Shown: in pieces, positions 1-10,293 of the stretch | Position numbering within the stretch: position 1 is the first letter of the stretch | How the letters are laid out: every line of letters starts with the position of its first letter | NCBI RefSeq assembly: GCF_032062135.1 | Contig: NC_092859.1 | Coordinates: 130,882,018 to 130,946,017, forward strand | Origin: Pyxicephalus adspersus | Taxonomy: Eukaryota; Chordata; Amphibia; Anura; Pyxicephalidae | Direction of reading: 5' to 3' | DNA length: 64,000 bases | Translations under genes and position numbers: made by a program | Notes under the pieces: generated by a model | What the model was told of the DNA's origin: nothing | Database searches by the model: none | Seen by the model: the letters and a program-made list of their open reading frames with translations, nothing else

Positions 1-59
1 TTCTCTACTCTGGACAATGAAATGCCTTGCATTTATGGTTAGAATGAGATCAGACTTAC

Positions 60-182
60 CTGTACATGTCCTGTGGTCCGGCATTAAAGCAAAGCCTTCA
101 AGGCAACTGCACTCATAACTTCCTTGGGAGTTTGTACAATTTGTGTCACATCCACCATTGAAGATTTCACATTCATCAACAT
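60..182 (-). CDS. FBN1: FBN1 exon: cbEGF15
   Basis: This is a 41-codon exon, the most 3' one in the window. It opens with the calcium motif DVDEC and has six cysteines, including the hydroxylation-type segment [12 protein letters not shown], and ends PDHRTCT. The donor is GTAAG just left of 60 and the acceptor AG lies just right of 182. It begins and ends in phase 1. By order it corresponds to human legacy exon 29, inside the stretch (exons 24-32) where human mutations cause neonatal Marfan syndrome. The domain binds one calcium ion and packs rigidly against its neighbours. The next exon, cbEGF16, lies outside the window. Confidence 0.93.
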
Positions 183-319
183 CTGCAACCAAAAAAAAAA
201 AATCTTATTACAAACACGAGGATTGAGGTATCTTTTACTTATTCTAAGCATGCACATTATGGTATGCTCTTAATTGTAAATAATAATAATGACAATGCTC
301 AGCATCTTAAAATTATATA

Positions 320-640
320 AAGGGAGACGCAGTTGGCTCCGTAGCTAAAACTTTTGCCTGAGCAGCACTTAGGTGTCATGTTTGTATGGGTTCCTACGGA
401 CACACCAGTTTCCTCTCACAATGCAAAAACGTGGTGATAGGTTACAGTGTAACCAGCACTCTTCCCTTATTCCTGTTCCATCGCAGGGCACCAGCATTGC
501 ATTATTTTTTTCTTTCTAGAGATGATCCTCGTCCATCTTGATTGGGCATGCTAGGATAACGTAACACCCACGCAGACATGCAGGAGTTCATTCATTCCTG
601 CCATGCACAATGGATGCCGGGTCTGCTAGGTTTTCCTGGC
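320..640. repeat. degraded non-LTR retrotransposon tail-like repeat
   Basis: The segment contains diverged versions of a phrase common in vertebrate LINE or SINE tails (gain of a header, 'gggttcct', 'cagtttcct', then 'acagtgtaaccagc'). It resembles the better preserved copy at 62715-63010. The L2/CR1-type assignment is from recall and is uncertain. Confidence 0.4.
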
Positions 641-649
641 ATCCAATGC

Positions 650-820
650 TAAGCTGTACATGTGCACCTCAGCAAAATCTGAGAGCTATAAGCTGCGATC
701 AGGCAGGTAAGAATAGTTATTGCAGAAGGGACATCACCTGTCCTCTCTTGCAAATAACCACCTGCCGACGTAAAGAATTGGGGCTTTAGTTCCATTTTAA
801 TTGGATTCCTCCCAAAAGCT
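650..820. repeat. fragment of palindromic MITE family (attgcagaagggaca)
   Basis: It shares 'attgcagaagggaca' and 'tttagttccatttt' with the full-length palindromic copy at 43346-43617. Related fragments are seen near 25755 and 51935. Confidence 0.5.
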
Positions 821-1012
821 GGCTTTATACTGTTAGAACATATGACATTTGTAAGGGAAATTAGATTGTGAGGGACAGTCACATGAGTATGGACTTTGTA
901 AAGCACAGTGTAATATGTCGGCACTATAAAAATGCAAGGTATTAACAATAATATATAATCTTAATCTTTATGCTGGTATTTCTTTTACAATAGTATAGTA
1001 AAAAAGACATAC

Positions 1013-1138
1013 CAACACACGAGAGTCTATCATCGGATGGCTTATATCCAGGATTACAAGTACACTGGTATCGTCCAATCAGGTTTATACATCTTCCGTG
1101 TCTGCACAAGTCAGTGCTGAGCTCACACTCGTTGATAT
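1013..1138 (-). CDS. FBN1: FBN1 exon: cbEGF14
   Basis: This 42-codon exon reads DINEC at its start and CINLIGRYQCTCNPGY in the middle, with six cysteines and an end at RLSCV. The donor is GTATG and the acceptor is TTTGCAG. It is phase 1 at both ends. The unusual Asn-Leu-Ile-Gly-Arg stretch matches the human FBN1 cbEGF14 pattern (NLIGK), which helps fix the register of the whole repeat array. It is calcium-binding and forms part of the long rod after TB3. Confidence 0.93.
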
Positions 1139-1534
1139 CTGCAAAGGAGATGAATATCGCAATTTAGAATGATTATACAGCGGGTTCTACCCCTAGCAGA
1201 TAAAGAACAGTCATTACAACTGTCTGAAAGAACATTAGGTATTGGGTTCTGGTTCAAAACAATGAATTAAATTTTTTAGTAACCATTAGGATTTTAGCTG
1301 CTATTTTGATGTTGATGTAATTTTTCAGTATGTTAAAATGTTTAATACATTGTGAAGTATTTAGTTAAGAATATTTAATATTTAAGAAATTGAACTGTAC
1401 TCCATGTTTGGTAAAATATCCTTAATGAAAAGGTGATAGCACTCTGCTGTGTATAATATTGTTGGCACAGTTCTACTTCATTCTAAATTTAATTTGAATT
1501 TAAATTAAATGCCAAAAATTGAGAATTAACATAC
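1139..1534 (-). other. FBN1 intron between cbEGF13 and cbEGF14
   Basis: This is a 396-bp AT-rich intron with no recognisable element. Confidence 0.85.
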
Positions 1535-1660
1535 CTAAGCAAGCATTGCCATCGGGTGTGACCTCATGCCCATCAGGACATTCACATTTAAAACTTCCCT
1601 CTGTGTTAATGCAGTTGCCACCACGACACAAGAGTGGATTTCGCTGGCATTCATCAATAT
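1535..1660 (-). CDS. FBN1: FBN1 exon: cbEGF13
   Basis: This is a 42-codon exon. It begins [17 protein letters not shown] and continues with [12 protein letters not shown], giving six cysteines and the calcium and Asn-hydroxylation consensus. The donor is GTATG next to 1535 and the acceptor AG is next to 1660. It is in phase 1-1. The QRxPLLCRGG signature is specific for cbEGF13 of fibrillin-1 as I know it, so the register is secure. It is followed downstream by cbEGF14 after a 396-bp intron. Confidence 0.94.
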   Translation of the reverse strand: MLMNASEIHSCVVVATALTQREVLNVNVLMGMRSHPMAMLA

Positions 1661-1945
1661 CTGAAATACAGATGAAAATAATGTTCCAGGTTAAGGAAAA
1701 CAATATTATATAATTTGTGTGCAATAACAGAATTTAATTAAATATCAAAAGGTTGCAAGGATATAACTGAATAAGTATATAACACCATTTATCATAACAT
1801 AATAACATTCCTATAATTCTACAATATAGGATATAAAAAGTGAACATCTGGTTACATATCTATTAACAAAAACTCTTTTTTCTTTCTGTCTAGGACACCT
1901 TATTTATGAACTTATGATAACAAAACATATAGGATCTGTTTATCT

Positions 1946-2016
<71 letters not shown>

Positions 2017-2218
2017 CTCTATCGAACATTTCCCTCTCTCTTTATTTCCATCAATGTCTGTCAATTTGCAACAATAAACGTTAGCAGAATTGCAACCCTG
2101 AAATCACTTGCATGCAATACATGCATTTACAATCCAATACTATTTTTAGATCTTCTAAAAGTTTCCACGGTTTTTATTATATTTTAAGATAATCAGGCCA
2201 AATGAGATCACCACCTAC
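1661..2218 (-). other. FBN1 intron between cbEGF12 and cbEGF13
   Basis: This is a 558-bp intron whose main content is the (TATC)n microsatellite. Nothing else was recognised. Confidence 0.85.
1940..2024. repeat. (TATC)n microsatellite
   Basis: About 20 tetranucleotide units, nearly perfect, with one interruption (tatt) near 1960 and a tctc end. It reads GATA on the FBN1 sense strand. Confidence 0.98.
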
Positions 2219-2347
2219 CCATGCAGTTCTTCATCATCATAAAGCCACTCTCGTATCCTTCGAAGCAGTCACATTCAAAGTCTCCTGGTGTGTTTATGCA
2301 GTTGCCATGTCCACACACATCTGGTGATATCCTGCATTCATCAATAT
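2219..2347 (-). CDS. FBN1: FBN1 exon: cbEGF12
   Basis: This 43-codon exon is one codon longer than the usual cbEGF exon, as in human cbEGF12. It reads [17 protein letters not shown], then [12 protein letters not shown], and ends in the distinctive run [13 protein letters not shown]. The donor is GTAGG and the acceptor AG is next to 2347. It is phase 1-1. The triple methionine is a strong fibrillin marker. It is separated from the cbEGF11 exon by an intron of only 83 bp (2348-2430). Confidence 0.95.
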
Positions 2348-2430
2348 CTAGAAAGAAAGAACAGATAAGGTTAACGAGAACCAAAACACACATCGATTGG
2401 TGAATTACATAAGTTTATACCAACATTTAC
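2348..2430 (-). other. very short FBN1 intron (83 bp)
   Basis: The intron lies between cbEGF11 and cbEGF12 and has a GT donor (GTAAATG) and an AG acceptor. It is far shorter than the other introns of the gene except that at 36464-36544. Confidence 0.92.
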
Positions 2431-2556
2431 CTGTGCAGTTTCTTTCTTCAGCGTCCAGGGCGAAACCACTGTCACATCGGCACTTAAAGCTACCAATAGT
2501 GTTTCTGCATTTTCCATACTTGCATAGGCTTGGGATCATCTTACATTCATTAATAT
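2431..2556 (-). CDS. FBN1: FBN1 exon: cbEGF11
   Basis: This 42-codon exon starts [17 protein letters not shown] and continues [12 protein letters not shown], ending EERNCT. It has six cysteines and the calcium-binding consensus. The donor is GTAAATG and the acceptor is TGCAG. It is phase 1-1. It is the first cbEGF after TB3 and begins the longest uninterrupted cbEGF array (cbEGF11-22), which in human fibrillin-1 is a stiff rod. The sequence is almost identical in pattern to human. Confidence 0.94.
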
Positions 2557-3873
2557 CTGCAGGAAATAGCAATATTATTAATGGAACTGGAACCAGAATG
2601 TGTTTTTATATCTTTAGTTAAATTAAAACCTATATGAACATAAGTGTGCCAGAAATCAAAATTTAGGCATGCACAATAAAGACAAAAGAGATACTAAATT
2701 CTAAAATCAGTTGCAGTCAAGAATGTAATATATACCATTGAAATAATTTGAATTTTATTAAACAGTAATGTATAGCAGTTTTTAGGGACATAAAATGAAG
2801 GGATGCATATATAATAAAAGGGATTGTCACATCTATGTCTGTAAACACTCTCTGTCACAACACAAATTTAATCCACACTTTTTAATACACACTTTTTTAA
2901 TGGCCTTTGGTGATATCAGAAATTCAAGGCCTCAACTTTATAACCAGTTATATAACCAGTAAGTTGACTCCCACTTGTTCAGACTAATCATCTATAATAC
3001 ATTTAGTGTTTCCTCCACATAAATAGAAGGACTAAACAGTGTTACCTTTAGAGAAGACTTTTCCAGGTGTTATTTCTTTAGAAGCAAAGCCTGGTCCTCT
3101 TGGACAAAGGGTCTCGAACTCTAGCGTTCCCTTCGGTGGACACTGCTCACAGTCAAATCCCCAGGCAGCCCCAACAGAACAGCAGCAGGCATCCATCCGA
3201 TGGCGTCCAGCAATAGCAGCAGAGCACTCTTCATCCTCGTGTTTAAGGAAGCAAGTCTCCAAACGGATGTCTGATAAAAACAATAAAAATAATGGAAAAT
3301 ATTTTTTCTGTCCACTTCTGTTGGTCATTATCCTGATAGGTGTAGTATAGTGTGAACCTATCTAATTTGCTAATCTTCTAGGCTATTCTGAAACAGTGTA
3401 AGTTATTACAATATTTAGAATGTATAAATCACTAACAAGCAAAATTACTGTAAAAGTTGTCTAGCAGATTTTTTTGAATTGTGATAGTAAAACCTGAGCA
3501 CCAAATAGGAACCTGGCAAATACAAAGGAAACCAATATACAATGTACTAGGTGTGAATTATACCTACCCTACTGGAGGACATTGGTGCAAATGCACCAAC
3601 CTGCATTTATATTACAGTATGCAATACACAACCCTTTACCTATTTACATATTTTCCCTTATACTGTGCTGTACAGTAAGTCTAAAAAATATTGGTGTACA
3701 AAAAAGAGAGCTAGTTCTCACCAGTAATGGCTTGGCAATCCACCTACTATTTTAATTATCAACAAGATTCCATTTTAAGTGATCTTTCATTAGAATGTGT
3801 AATGTAGACTCAAATTTAAAAAACAAATACTTCTAAAAAGATGATTATTTAGTGAATGTGTTTGATATCATAC
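2557..3873 (-). other. FBN1 introns on either side of TB3
   Basis: Two introns (2557-3045 and 3271-3873) flank the TB3 exon. No repeat or gene was recognised in either. Confidence 0.8.
3046..3270 (-). CDS. FBN1: FBN1 exon: TB3 (8-cysteine domain)
   Basis: This 75-codon exon encodes a complete TGF-beta-binding-protein-like domain. It opens DIRLETCFLKHEDEECS, contains the CCC triplet in DACCCSVGAAWG, and closes with ETLCPRGPGF and a linker that ends KVFSK. Eight cysteines are present, as the family requires. The donor is GTAAC and the acceptor is TATCAG. It is phase 1-1. TB domains occur only in fibrillins and LTBPs. The matching human exon is legacy exon 24, where neonatal Marfan mutations begin. 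Unlike TB1 and TB2 (and hybrid 2), this domain sits whole in one exon. Confidence 0.95.
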
Positions 3874-3999
3874 CAAGACATGTGCGTCCAGAAGCATCAA
3901 GCGTCATTCCATTGGGGCATTCGCAAGTAAAGGATCCCATTGTGTTAACACATCGAGCATTGGTGCACAGTCCAGGGAATACTTTACACTCATCGACAT
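3874..3999 (-). CDS. FBN1: FBN1 exon: cbEGF10
   Basis: This is a 42-codon exon reading [17 protein letters not shown] and [18 protein letters not shown], with six cysteines and an end at GRTCL. The donor is GTATG next to 3874 and the acceptor AG is next to 3999. It is phase 1-1. It is the single cbEGF that separates hybrid domain 2 from TB3, exactly as in human FBN1. The [12 protein letters not shown] segment is close to the human cbEGF10 sequence. Confidence 0.94.
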
Positions 4000-5438
4000 C
4001 TGCATCCAAAACAAATGACTCTATTATCTTTGTAACAATACAAAAAATCACATTGTTTTAAGAGCTCTCCAATTTGGGGTGTGGAGTCATTCCCAATAGA
4101 CATATGATTCATCATTCAAAACTAAAAGGCCAAAAAACGTTTATGAAGAAGACTGTAGAAATATAGCAGCATTAAAAAAAGTATGTGCATAGATAGAACA
4201 TAAACAGAAAAAAACCTACCGGGTCCTGTTTGTAGTTTTTGGTTTTGGAGCAGTTTTCAAATTGAATTCTATTTGGCTTACTAAGCATAAACCTTGAAAA
4301 CTGAGAAAAACATTCTTACCCTGCCTTTAATTCCTAAAAGTTTTGACCCATGTAGTTTTATTATTACATGTTGTTTCTTTAAATATTACATGGTACAGTT
4401 AAAGTGAACTTTTAGTGTTATTCATAATGGCAGAGAAAGGCTTCTGCTTTGTTACGACACGGATATCGGGAGCCAGACAGTACACATGATTACATAATTT
4501 TCTTTTGGAAAGGGGCATTAACACATAGCTGACAATTCCACATGCCTGCATAGTTTTAATTAAGAGTGAGAAAAGGATGGGACCACCCTTTTTTATTAGT
4601 GTTGACTTTGGCTAGCTCATACCAAGGCGTGTTAAGCTTTGTCATGGTGAACACAAAACAAGACCAAAAGCCAAAGTGTTTGGTCATAGGGAGTAAACCC
4701 TCTAAAGCACAAAACAAGGGTCTCCGGGGATCTGACATCAGGGAAGAGCTATCTTCCCCATAGGTCAGTGGAAGTATCCAGTAGATCATTTCACTGGGTC
4801 TTCAAGGTCTTGGCCACCTCACATCATGACAAATAATATGGGGCTTTCAAACTAGAACACACTAGTTACTAGGCACATATACAGAGTTATGTAACTATTT
4901 AGCCGTTGCAACTTCAGTAGTGTACCTTTGAATTTAATGGGGACGTTTCAAGTGGAATATAATAATGTATAAATTTTTTTTTATACTGATACTCAACTGG
5001 AAATACTCCTCCAGATGCTAAACTGGAAATACTCCAATAAATCCTTTAACAGTCCACGTATAAGTAAGACCTATACTACACATAAACATATTATAAGTGT
5101 TCCTGAAATTAAAACATAATAGAAATAATAGAAGAGCTCCAAAGCCTGGGTTAATATTTGAACACCAGTTTACTTCAAATTTCCCAGTTTTCAAAATATG
5201 AATATTTTAAATAAATATTGATTATATATATAAACATTTTATTATGAGCAAAATATATTTTTTTAACATCTGATATTACAAAAACATGTATATTTATAAA
5301 AATGCCAACACAGTCTGTTAGATTGATGTGTGAAGGCTATAGGGTCGGTTTACTTAAGAAGGAGAATGGATTGCTATTTCATAACACTATTAACACCCGG
5401 GTGCTAATAAAATCTGGTTTGGCATTTAGAAAGTATAC
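4000..5438 (-). other. FBN1 intron between hybrid 2 and cbEGF10
   Basis: This is a 1.4-kb AT-rich intron. I recognise nothing in it. Short open frames near 4560-4790 look like chance. Confidence 0.8.
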
Positions 5439-5489
5439 CTTCACATGCTGTGCCTCTTGACCTTGCAAAACCTTTGGCGCAGACAGGAT
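5439..5489 (-). CDS. FBN1: FBN1 exon: hybrid domain 2, 3' part
   Basis: This is a tiny 17-codon exon reading DPVCAKGFARSRGTACE, including the split first codon. It carries the last two cysteines of hybrid domain 2. The donor is GTATAC and the acceptor AG is next to 5489. It starts in phase 1 and joins in frame to the exon at 6997-7134. It would be missed by length-based ORF calling and is supported only by frame, splice sites and family pattern. Human FBN1 also has a short second exon here. Confidence 0.9.
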
Positions 5490-6996
5490 CTGTGGAAACA
5501 AAATGTGTTATTAGGAATATAAGAAATAATGCAAATCTAGGTGAAATACGCTCCATACAGAGCAAGACAATCTGGAACCTCCTGCAGTCTTTTTCCATCC
5601 CAGAATACCTAACACAAATACTTGTAGGCTATTCATTTTTATGATTAGGTATAATTTAAGTTGAAAAAAATCGTTGCACACTGCTTAAAAGTCATAGGAA
5701 GATAGCAGTTTTCATTATCAGCAATTTTCATTTCTTCCTTTGGACCTTGTCCACTGGATTTATAGTGGTTATCTTCAGTAAAATAATTTGCCTCATACCT
5801 AATTAATATATATTTGTGGAGACAGTATAATTTTATTATCATATACTGTATACTTTATTTTCTGCAGCTTTTAGCTTGAGGAGCAACTTCACCTATTTAT
5901 GGTGAAATGAGCAAGGCTCGGTTCCTCATCTGGAATGAGAAGTCTGAGGACTCCCTGCTTGTTGTCACCAGCCAATATAGTCTCCATATTTTTTATAGAA
6001 AGTATAGTACAAGGTGTAGGTATTGTCTAAAGAAATAAAAAGGGTCATGAGCAGGTCAGTGACAATAAGCAGCCAGCTTCTTAGCAGGTTCACTGCATGC
6101 TATCGTTACATTAGATTTTTATTCAAACCAAGTTCAGCATGCCAAATACCAGGGAAAACTGGACAGGGAATCAAGCCTGCTCCACTTCACTTTAACAGAA
6201 GAAATCTATTTTCTGAGTACTGATACCCCCTTATGTACTGATACCCTCTTCTTTTTTTATGCTTTTGGCTAACTGAAACTATATTTCTTTTCCAAAAGCT
6301 TAAACTGAAAATACCTACACTTAGCTAAATCCAGCTGATTCCTTGAGGTTCATTTATTAAAAAAATGTAGGCTGTTCACATATCAACGTGCATTATTGCT
6401 TTTGCATGGGTTACTTCACTTAGCTTAGTAATTGAGATGGTGCTCTGCTGACCTAAACCAATCATATGCAAGGAAATATCCCTTTTTTTTTAGATTTTCT
6501 TGCACATGATTGGGTATACTTTGCAGGGTGAACTATCACTATATTAGGTGAATTATGCTTTGCAAGGTTATAATACACCTTGGTAAGTGAAAATCCTATA
6601 TCAGACCTATTTTATTTAGAAGGGTCATTTTAACCAAACGTTTCTAATATTTTAAATAGAGCAGGGACAGTTTGGATTGCCTGCCAAACTTTTATTTCCA
6701 TCAGTGTCCCAATTAGGGAAATACCCCCTTCATTTCCCAAATACGTCACCAATCTGCCAGACAGTAAAAAAAACAAAGATTTAACCCTTCCATTTGCAAA
6801 AAATAGTCTGGAATTCCACTGTACCATGCTGCAGAACAGTTATTGTCACCAGCTTTCTCTCCTATAATGATCAACTGTAAAACTAACCTGTGACCTTAGT
6901 GTTCAGTGGCTGTATTGGCCAACAATAGGCTGAATTTAAAAGTAATTAAAAAAAGTAAAAGCAGTGAAAAGTCAGGTGGTATGATTATAGAAGTAC
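5490..6996 (-). other. FBN1 intron within hybrid domain 2
   Basis: This is a 1.5-kb intron. It contains a repeat-like block near 6380-6600 with inverted arms (see that entry). Otherwise nothing was recognised. Confidence 0.8.
6380..6600. repeat. palindromic repeat block (caatcatatgcaag)
   Basis: An imperfect inverted pair is seen at about 6459-6477 and 6495-6513 (caatcat.tgcaag against cttgca.atgattg), followed by repeated 'gtgaa..tttgca' phrases. It looks like a MITE-type interspersed repeat, but no second copy was found in the window. Confidence 0.4.
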
Positions 6997-7134
6997 CTGG
7001 TTCACAGGGCAGACAAGGACTTCCCCAGGCAGCGCCCAATGTAGAACAGCACTGGGATCGTAAAGTTGCCCCATTGATGTTGACTTCACATCTTCCATTC
7101 ACTATATCCCTCCAGCAGGTACCCTTAACAGTTT
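6997..7134 (-). CDS. FBN1: FBN1 exon: hybrid domain 2, 5' part
   Basis: This 46-codon exon begins [18 protein letters not shown], contains [15 protein letters not shown] and ends LPCEP. Hybrid domains mix a TB-like N-terminal half (here a CC pair rather than CCC) with a cbEGF-like C-terminal half, and that pattern is visible. The donor is GTACTT and the acceptor is CACAG. It is phase 1-1. With the 51-bp exon downstream it gives eight cysteines in total for the domain. Confidence 0.94.
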
Positions 7135-7935
7135 CTGTGTAATACAACAAAAAAAAAACTGTTTTACATTTTATATTCCACTAAAGTTTTCTTTTTAATA
7201 TCCTCTAACACATTATCCTATGAAAGGTTAAAGTGTATGAAACACTTAGGGTTCTTTTTATATGGAAGTGATGACCAAAAAAGGGACATTTCCTAATTAT
7301 TATTTGAAAACATTCCAAATAATTTTTTTTTAGTTTTATTTTATGGTTGAAATCATTGAGTGATCATCGTACTGTAATTAGACAAAATTGGGGCTGGAAA
7401 TATTATAGAAAAAATGGCAGAGCGTTTGCAAAAAAACAACACTAATCTCCATTGTGGCCTGTGGTGGCATTCTCTACTTTAAAAGTAGTGAATGCTTTCT
7501 GATGGACTATAAATTGGCCAGTTTATTAATATAGTGATTATCATCTATCAAAAGAGAGTGATGAACTGTATACAGGCTATTTACAAGAAAGATTTGTGTT
7601 GTTTAAAATTTTTAAAATGTTCCCCTTATTAAAAATAGGCTCCAAAACTTTTTTTTTTAGTATGTTTGGTAATATGTTTCTGTACATTTTTCATTTTTAA
7701 ATTTGCAGTATTGGCAGTCTGTTGTGAGTTCTTTCAGCAGGTCTTCCTTTGCAATCTTCACAAGACATAAGTAGGCCTTACACTGCATATTGTTAATAAA
7801 GCAGAGGTAGCAGCTTAACATTGTCACTTGTAACCAGAAGTTATGTTACTAATCAGCTCCTCAAGTAACAAATGGAAAATATAACTAAACAAATATTACT
7901 ATAATACTATTTTCACTAAGCAATCCTTTTTTTAC
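7135..7935 (-). other. FBN1 intron between cbEGF9 and hybrid 2
   Basis: This is an 801-bp AT-rich intron with no element recognised. Confidence 0.8.
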
Positions 7936-8055
7936 CAATGCAGATTGTCTTGGTTGTATCCAATGTACTTCCAGGGAGGCATTCACACAAAAAGGATCCT
8001 GGAATATTTTTACATGCACCATTGATGCATGGATTGGACTCACACTCATTGATAT
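7936..8055 (-). CDS. FBN1: FBN1 exon: cbEGF9
   Basis: This is a 40-codon exon, short for a cbEGF but matching the human cbEGF9 length. It reads [15 protein letters not shown] and [18 protein letters not shown], with six cysteines and an end at KTICI. The donor is GTAAA and the acceptor AG is next to 8055. It is phase 1-1. It directly precedes hybrid domain 2. A 5'-truncated L1 element sits in the intron on its 5' side. Confidence 0.93.
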
Positions 8056-8310
8056 CTGAAAAGAAAAATACAAATTAACTCAGTTTCTATTCATTTGAAT
8101 ACTGTCAATAACAACCTTAACTAGACCACATTGGAACCTTAAATTACAGCTAAAAGATCCTGTGTGACAGGCTTAAAAATCATTACATCCATTTACTATG
8201 TCATGCACAAGCCTCATAAACTAAACAAAAAACTTGTCTATCATGTTCCCCTCTAAGACACTGCAGCTCCCAGTGGGTGGGATTCAGCAGCAGAGGCAGT
8301 GCTGCCAATC

Positions 8311-8327
8311 CAGAAATCAGTGGGCGG
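8311..8327. repeat. L1 target site duplication, left copy
   Basis: CAGAAATCAGTGGGCGG, identical to 9208-9224. Confidence 0.9.
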
Positions 8328-8765
8328 AGATGGTATCTCACCCCGGCCAGATTAGCAAAAATGTTCCCATCAGTCTCTCCTCTATGTTTCTGAGGCTGTG
8401 GATCCAGGGGTTCCATGTTGCATATCTGGTGGTCTTGTCTGATTGCTAGGACATTTTGGGACGAGGTATTTAGATTGATCTCAAGAATCGTACAGCAAGA
8501 GATTAGTAGCACTGTGGAAGCCGCCCTGTTTAACAAACTTGTGGTAACTTTACCGAGACCCACAAAGAAACTGATTAGACTGACCTTATTGGCGGGCAGA
8601 ATTGCTTTGGCTAAAGCATGGAAGTTACCCGTGATATCTCTGGACCCCATTGTTACCAAACTGAACTGGATCATAGTGAACGATAGACTTACCAATACCC
8701 TAAAGAACTCCTTAGACAAATTTGAAGATATATGGGAACCGTGGGTTTCTTTTAATAGTTCATAG
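8328..8765 (+). pseudogene. L1 ORF2 C-terminal remnant
   Basis: The open frame from about 8415 to 8765 reads SMLHIWWSC, ARTFWDEVF, then a region ending IWEPW. This is the C-terminal cysteine/histidine motif and tail of L1 ORF2 proteins (C-x-x-C ... H-x-x-W-x-C ... FW), which lies past the reverse transcriptase domain. Upstream, in the same frame, the remnant has CF, then an in-frame stop, then GCG where a tryptophan is expected, so it is not functional. No reverse transcriptase or endonuclease region remains because of the 5' truncation. Confidence 0.8.
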
Positions 8766-9207
8766 TCATCGATCTAAGGGAAATTACTTTTGAGTACGGT
8801 ACCTTGATTATGTTGGTCTTTCGATCTTCCTCTACCTCCCCCCCCCCCCAGTAGTGTCTACTCTCTTCTTTCCCTTCCTTATTCCTTCTATCTCTCTTCT
8901 CTTTATGTATGTTTGTTGTTTGTTTGGTTGTATGGCCAAGACACGAGATACAATGTTGCAATGCTCATTCCCATTTTTATAATGTTTGTTGTTTTTCCCC
9001 GGATATGTAGGTGTTTTTTATTATGATGTCTTTTTCTTATTTTGTACTGGGATGAGGCAGATAACTTTGTTTGGGTAATGCTAGCATTGCACATGGATTT
9101 AAATATATGTGTACATCCAAAGTGTCCATGCTCTTTGTCCGAACACTACTGTCATTGAATTGTTTTGTATTTTTTGTTCTGAAAATCTTAATAAAAATAC
9201 TGAAATA
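8328..9207 (+). mobile_element. 5'-truncated L1-type LINE insertion
   Basis: The insert lies between two exact copies of a 17-bp target site duplication, CAGAAATCAGTGGGCGG, at 8311-8327 and 9208-9224. It begins inside ORF2 and ends in a 3' UTR with an AATAAA-like run (aataaaaatactgaaata) at the 3' junction. Both the truncation at the 5' end and the TSD length are typical of target-primed reverse transcription. The element is antisense to FBN1. Intact flanks show it entered a pre-existing intron sequence. Confidence 0.85.
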
Positions 9208-9224
9208 CAGAAATCAGTGGGCGG
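9208..9224. repeat. L1 target site duplication, right copy
   Basis: It is identical over 17 bp to 8311-8327, and it directly follows the L1 3' end. Confidence 0.9.
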
Positions 9225-9855
9225 GACTGGGTGTGGCCAGGTGTTTATTGGCAAGCAACAAGCTTGTTATTCAGCAGTGGCAAAGCTGATAAACATGACC
9301 CCTTTATCATTTGCTTTTTCCATGGCAGTACATGCAAGTACAGTTTACATGAGAGTAACAATTCTGCACTGAATTCAGAAGCGATGCAGCATTGTTGCCA
9401 CACTATCATCAGATAATGCAATATGTAGGATCAACAAGTATTTGGGAAGATTTGCTTTGATACTATAAATACATCTTTTATGGGAAGGCCATAGTTTTAC
9501 CTTATATCTTTAGTCTTTTCCCCCACATAAATTACTATATAAATTGGTAGTTTGTTTTTCAATATTCTTCCAAAAAAAAAAATTTAAATTGAAACACTGA
9601 AAAAAATTACATTGTGCATTTTATTTAGCAGATATTGTGCTATAAAAATAAAATGGTGCTTTATTAAAACGATTGTCTAGATGGCATATAATCCAAATGG
9701 TAATTCAATCTGTGCTAAAACTGCATGCCTAGAGAAGCAATGTATCATGTACGTACTAGATAAAGTAATCTTGAACTGTTATCAGATCCACCAGTGTTCA
9801 TGCAGTATCTATTAACATTCATAGTCAATATGTTTTTACAGTTTGTAAGAGTTAC

Positions 9856-9981
9856 CTTCACAAGTTTTAAGATCTGGTTTATAGACATATCCCTTAGGAC
9901 AAGTGCAGGTAAAGCTTCCTGGTGTGTTCCGGCATTGTCCATTGTCACATAGCAGTCTGTTCAATGCACATTCATCGATGT
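9856..9981 (-). CDS. FBN1: FBN1 exon: cbEGF8
   Basis: This 42-codon exon reads [17 protein letters not shown], then [16 protein letters not shown], and ends PDLKTCE. It has six cysteines with calcium and hydroxylation consensus residues. The donor is GTAAC and the acceptor AG is next to 9981. It is phase 1-1. The [14 protein letters not shown] run is the same as I recall for human FBN1 cbEGF8. Confidence 0.95.
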
Positions 9982-10072
9982 CTGAAAAAGAAACCATAAC
10001 ACATAGTTGGATGAGGCAAATATAGTTTAGAGAGCGCAGCATTGTTTTGTGTCCTATGTGTTTGTACATTGA

Positions 10073-10293
10073 GGCTAATTTATTATAGCACACCAAGGCT
10101 GGAGAGGATACACTTTCATAAGTGAAGCTGGGTGATCCAACCAACCTAGAAAGGATTTTTAAAAAGTAATTGCTATTTGTTAGCAAATGTTTTAAATCCT
10201 GGACAAGATCCATTTCAGGTTTGCTGGATCAACCGGCTTCACTGATGAGAGTGTATCCTCTCCAGCTTTGGTGAGCTTTAATTATTCAGGCCC
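10073..10293. mobile_element. palindromic MITE, family A (attaaagctctcc)
   Basis: The ends are inverted: 'aatttattatagcacaccaa' on the left and 'ggtgagctttaattatt' on the right, with matching 'ggagaggatacact' / 'agtgtatcctctcc' inside. The copy at 15376-15600 is closely similar along its length. Confidence 0.75.

Larger units (their letters stand above)
183..1012 (-). other. FBN1 intron between cbEGF14 and cbEGF15
   Basis: The intron holds a degraded interspersed repeat (about 320-640) and part of another palindromic family (about 650-820). No coding potential was recognised. Confidence 0.85.
8056..9855 (-). other. FBN1 intron between cbEGF8 and cbEGF9
   Basis: This is a 1.8-kb intron, half of which is the L1 insertion at 8328-9207. 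The rest shows no gene. Confidence 0.85.

Noticed and set aside
3039..3350. 103-codon plus-strand open frame
   Set aside because: It is the complementary shadow of the TB3 exon, whose cysteine pattern and splice sites are on the minus strand.
8201..8719. 172-codon minus-strand open frame
   Set aside because: It overlaps the L1 ORF2 remnant on the opposite strand, and its sequence shows no domain.
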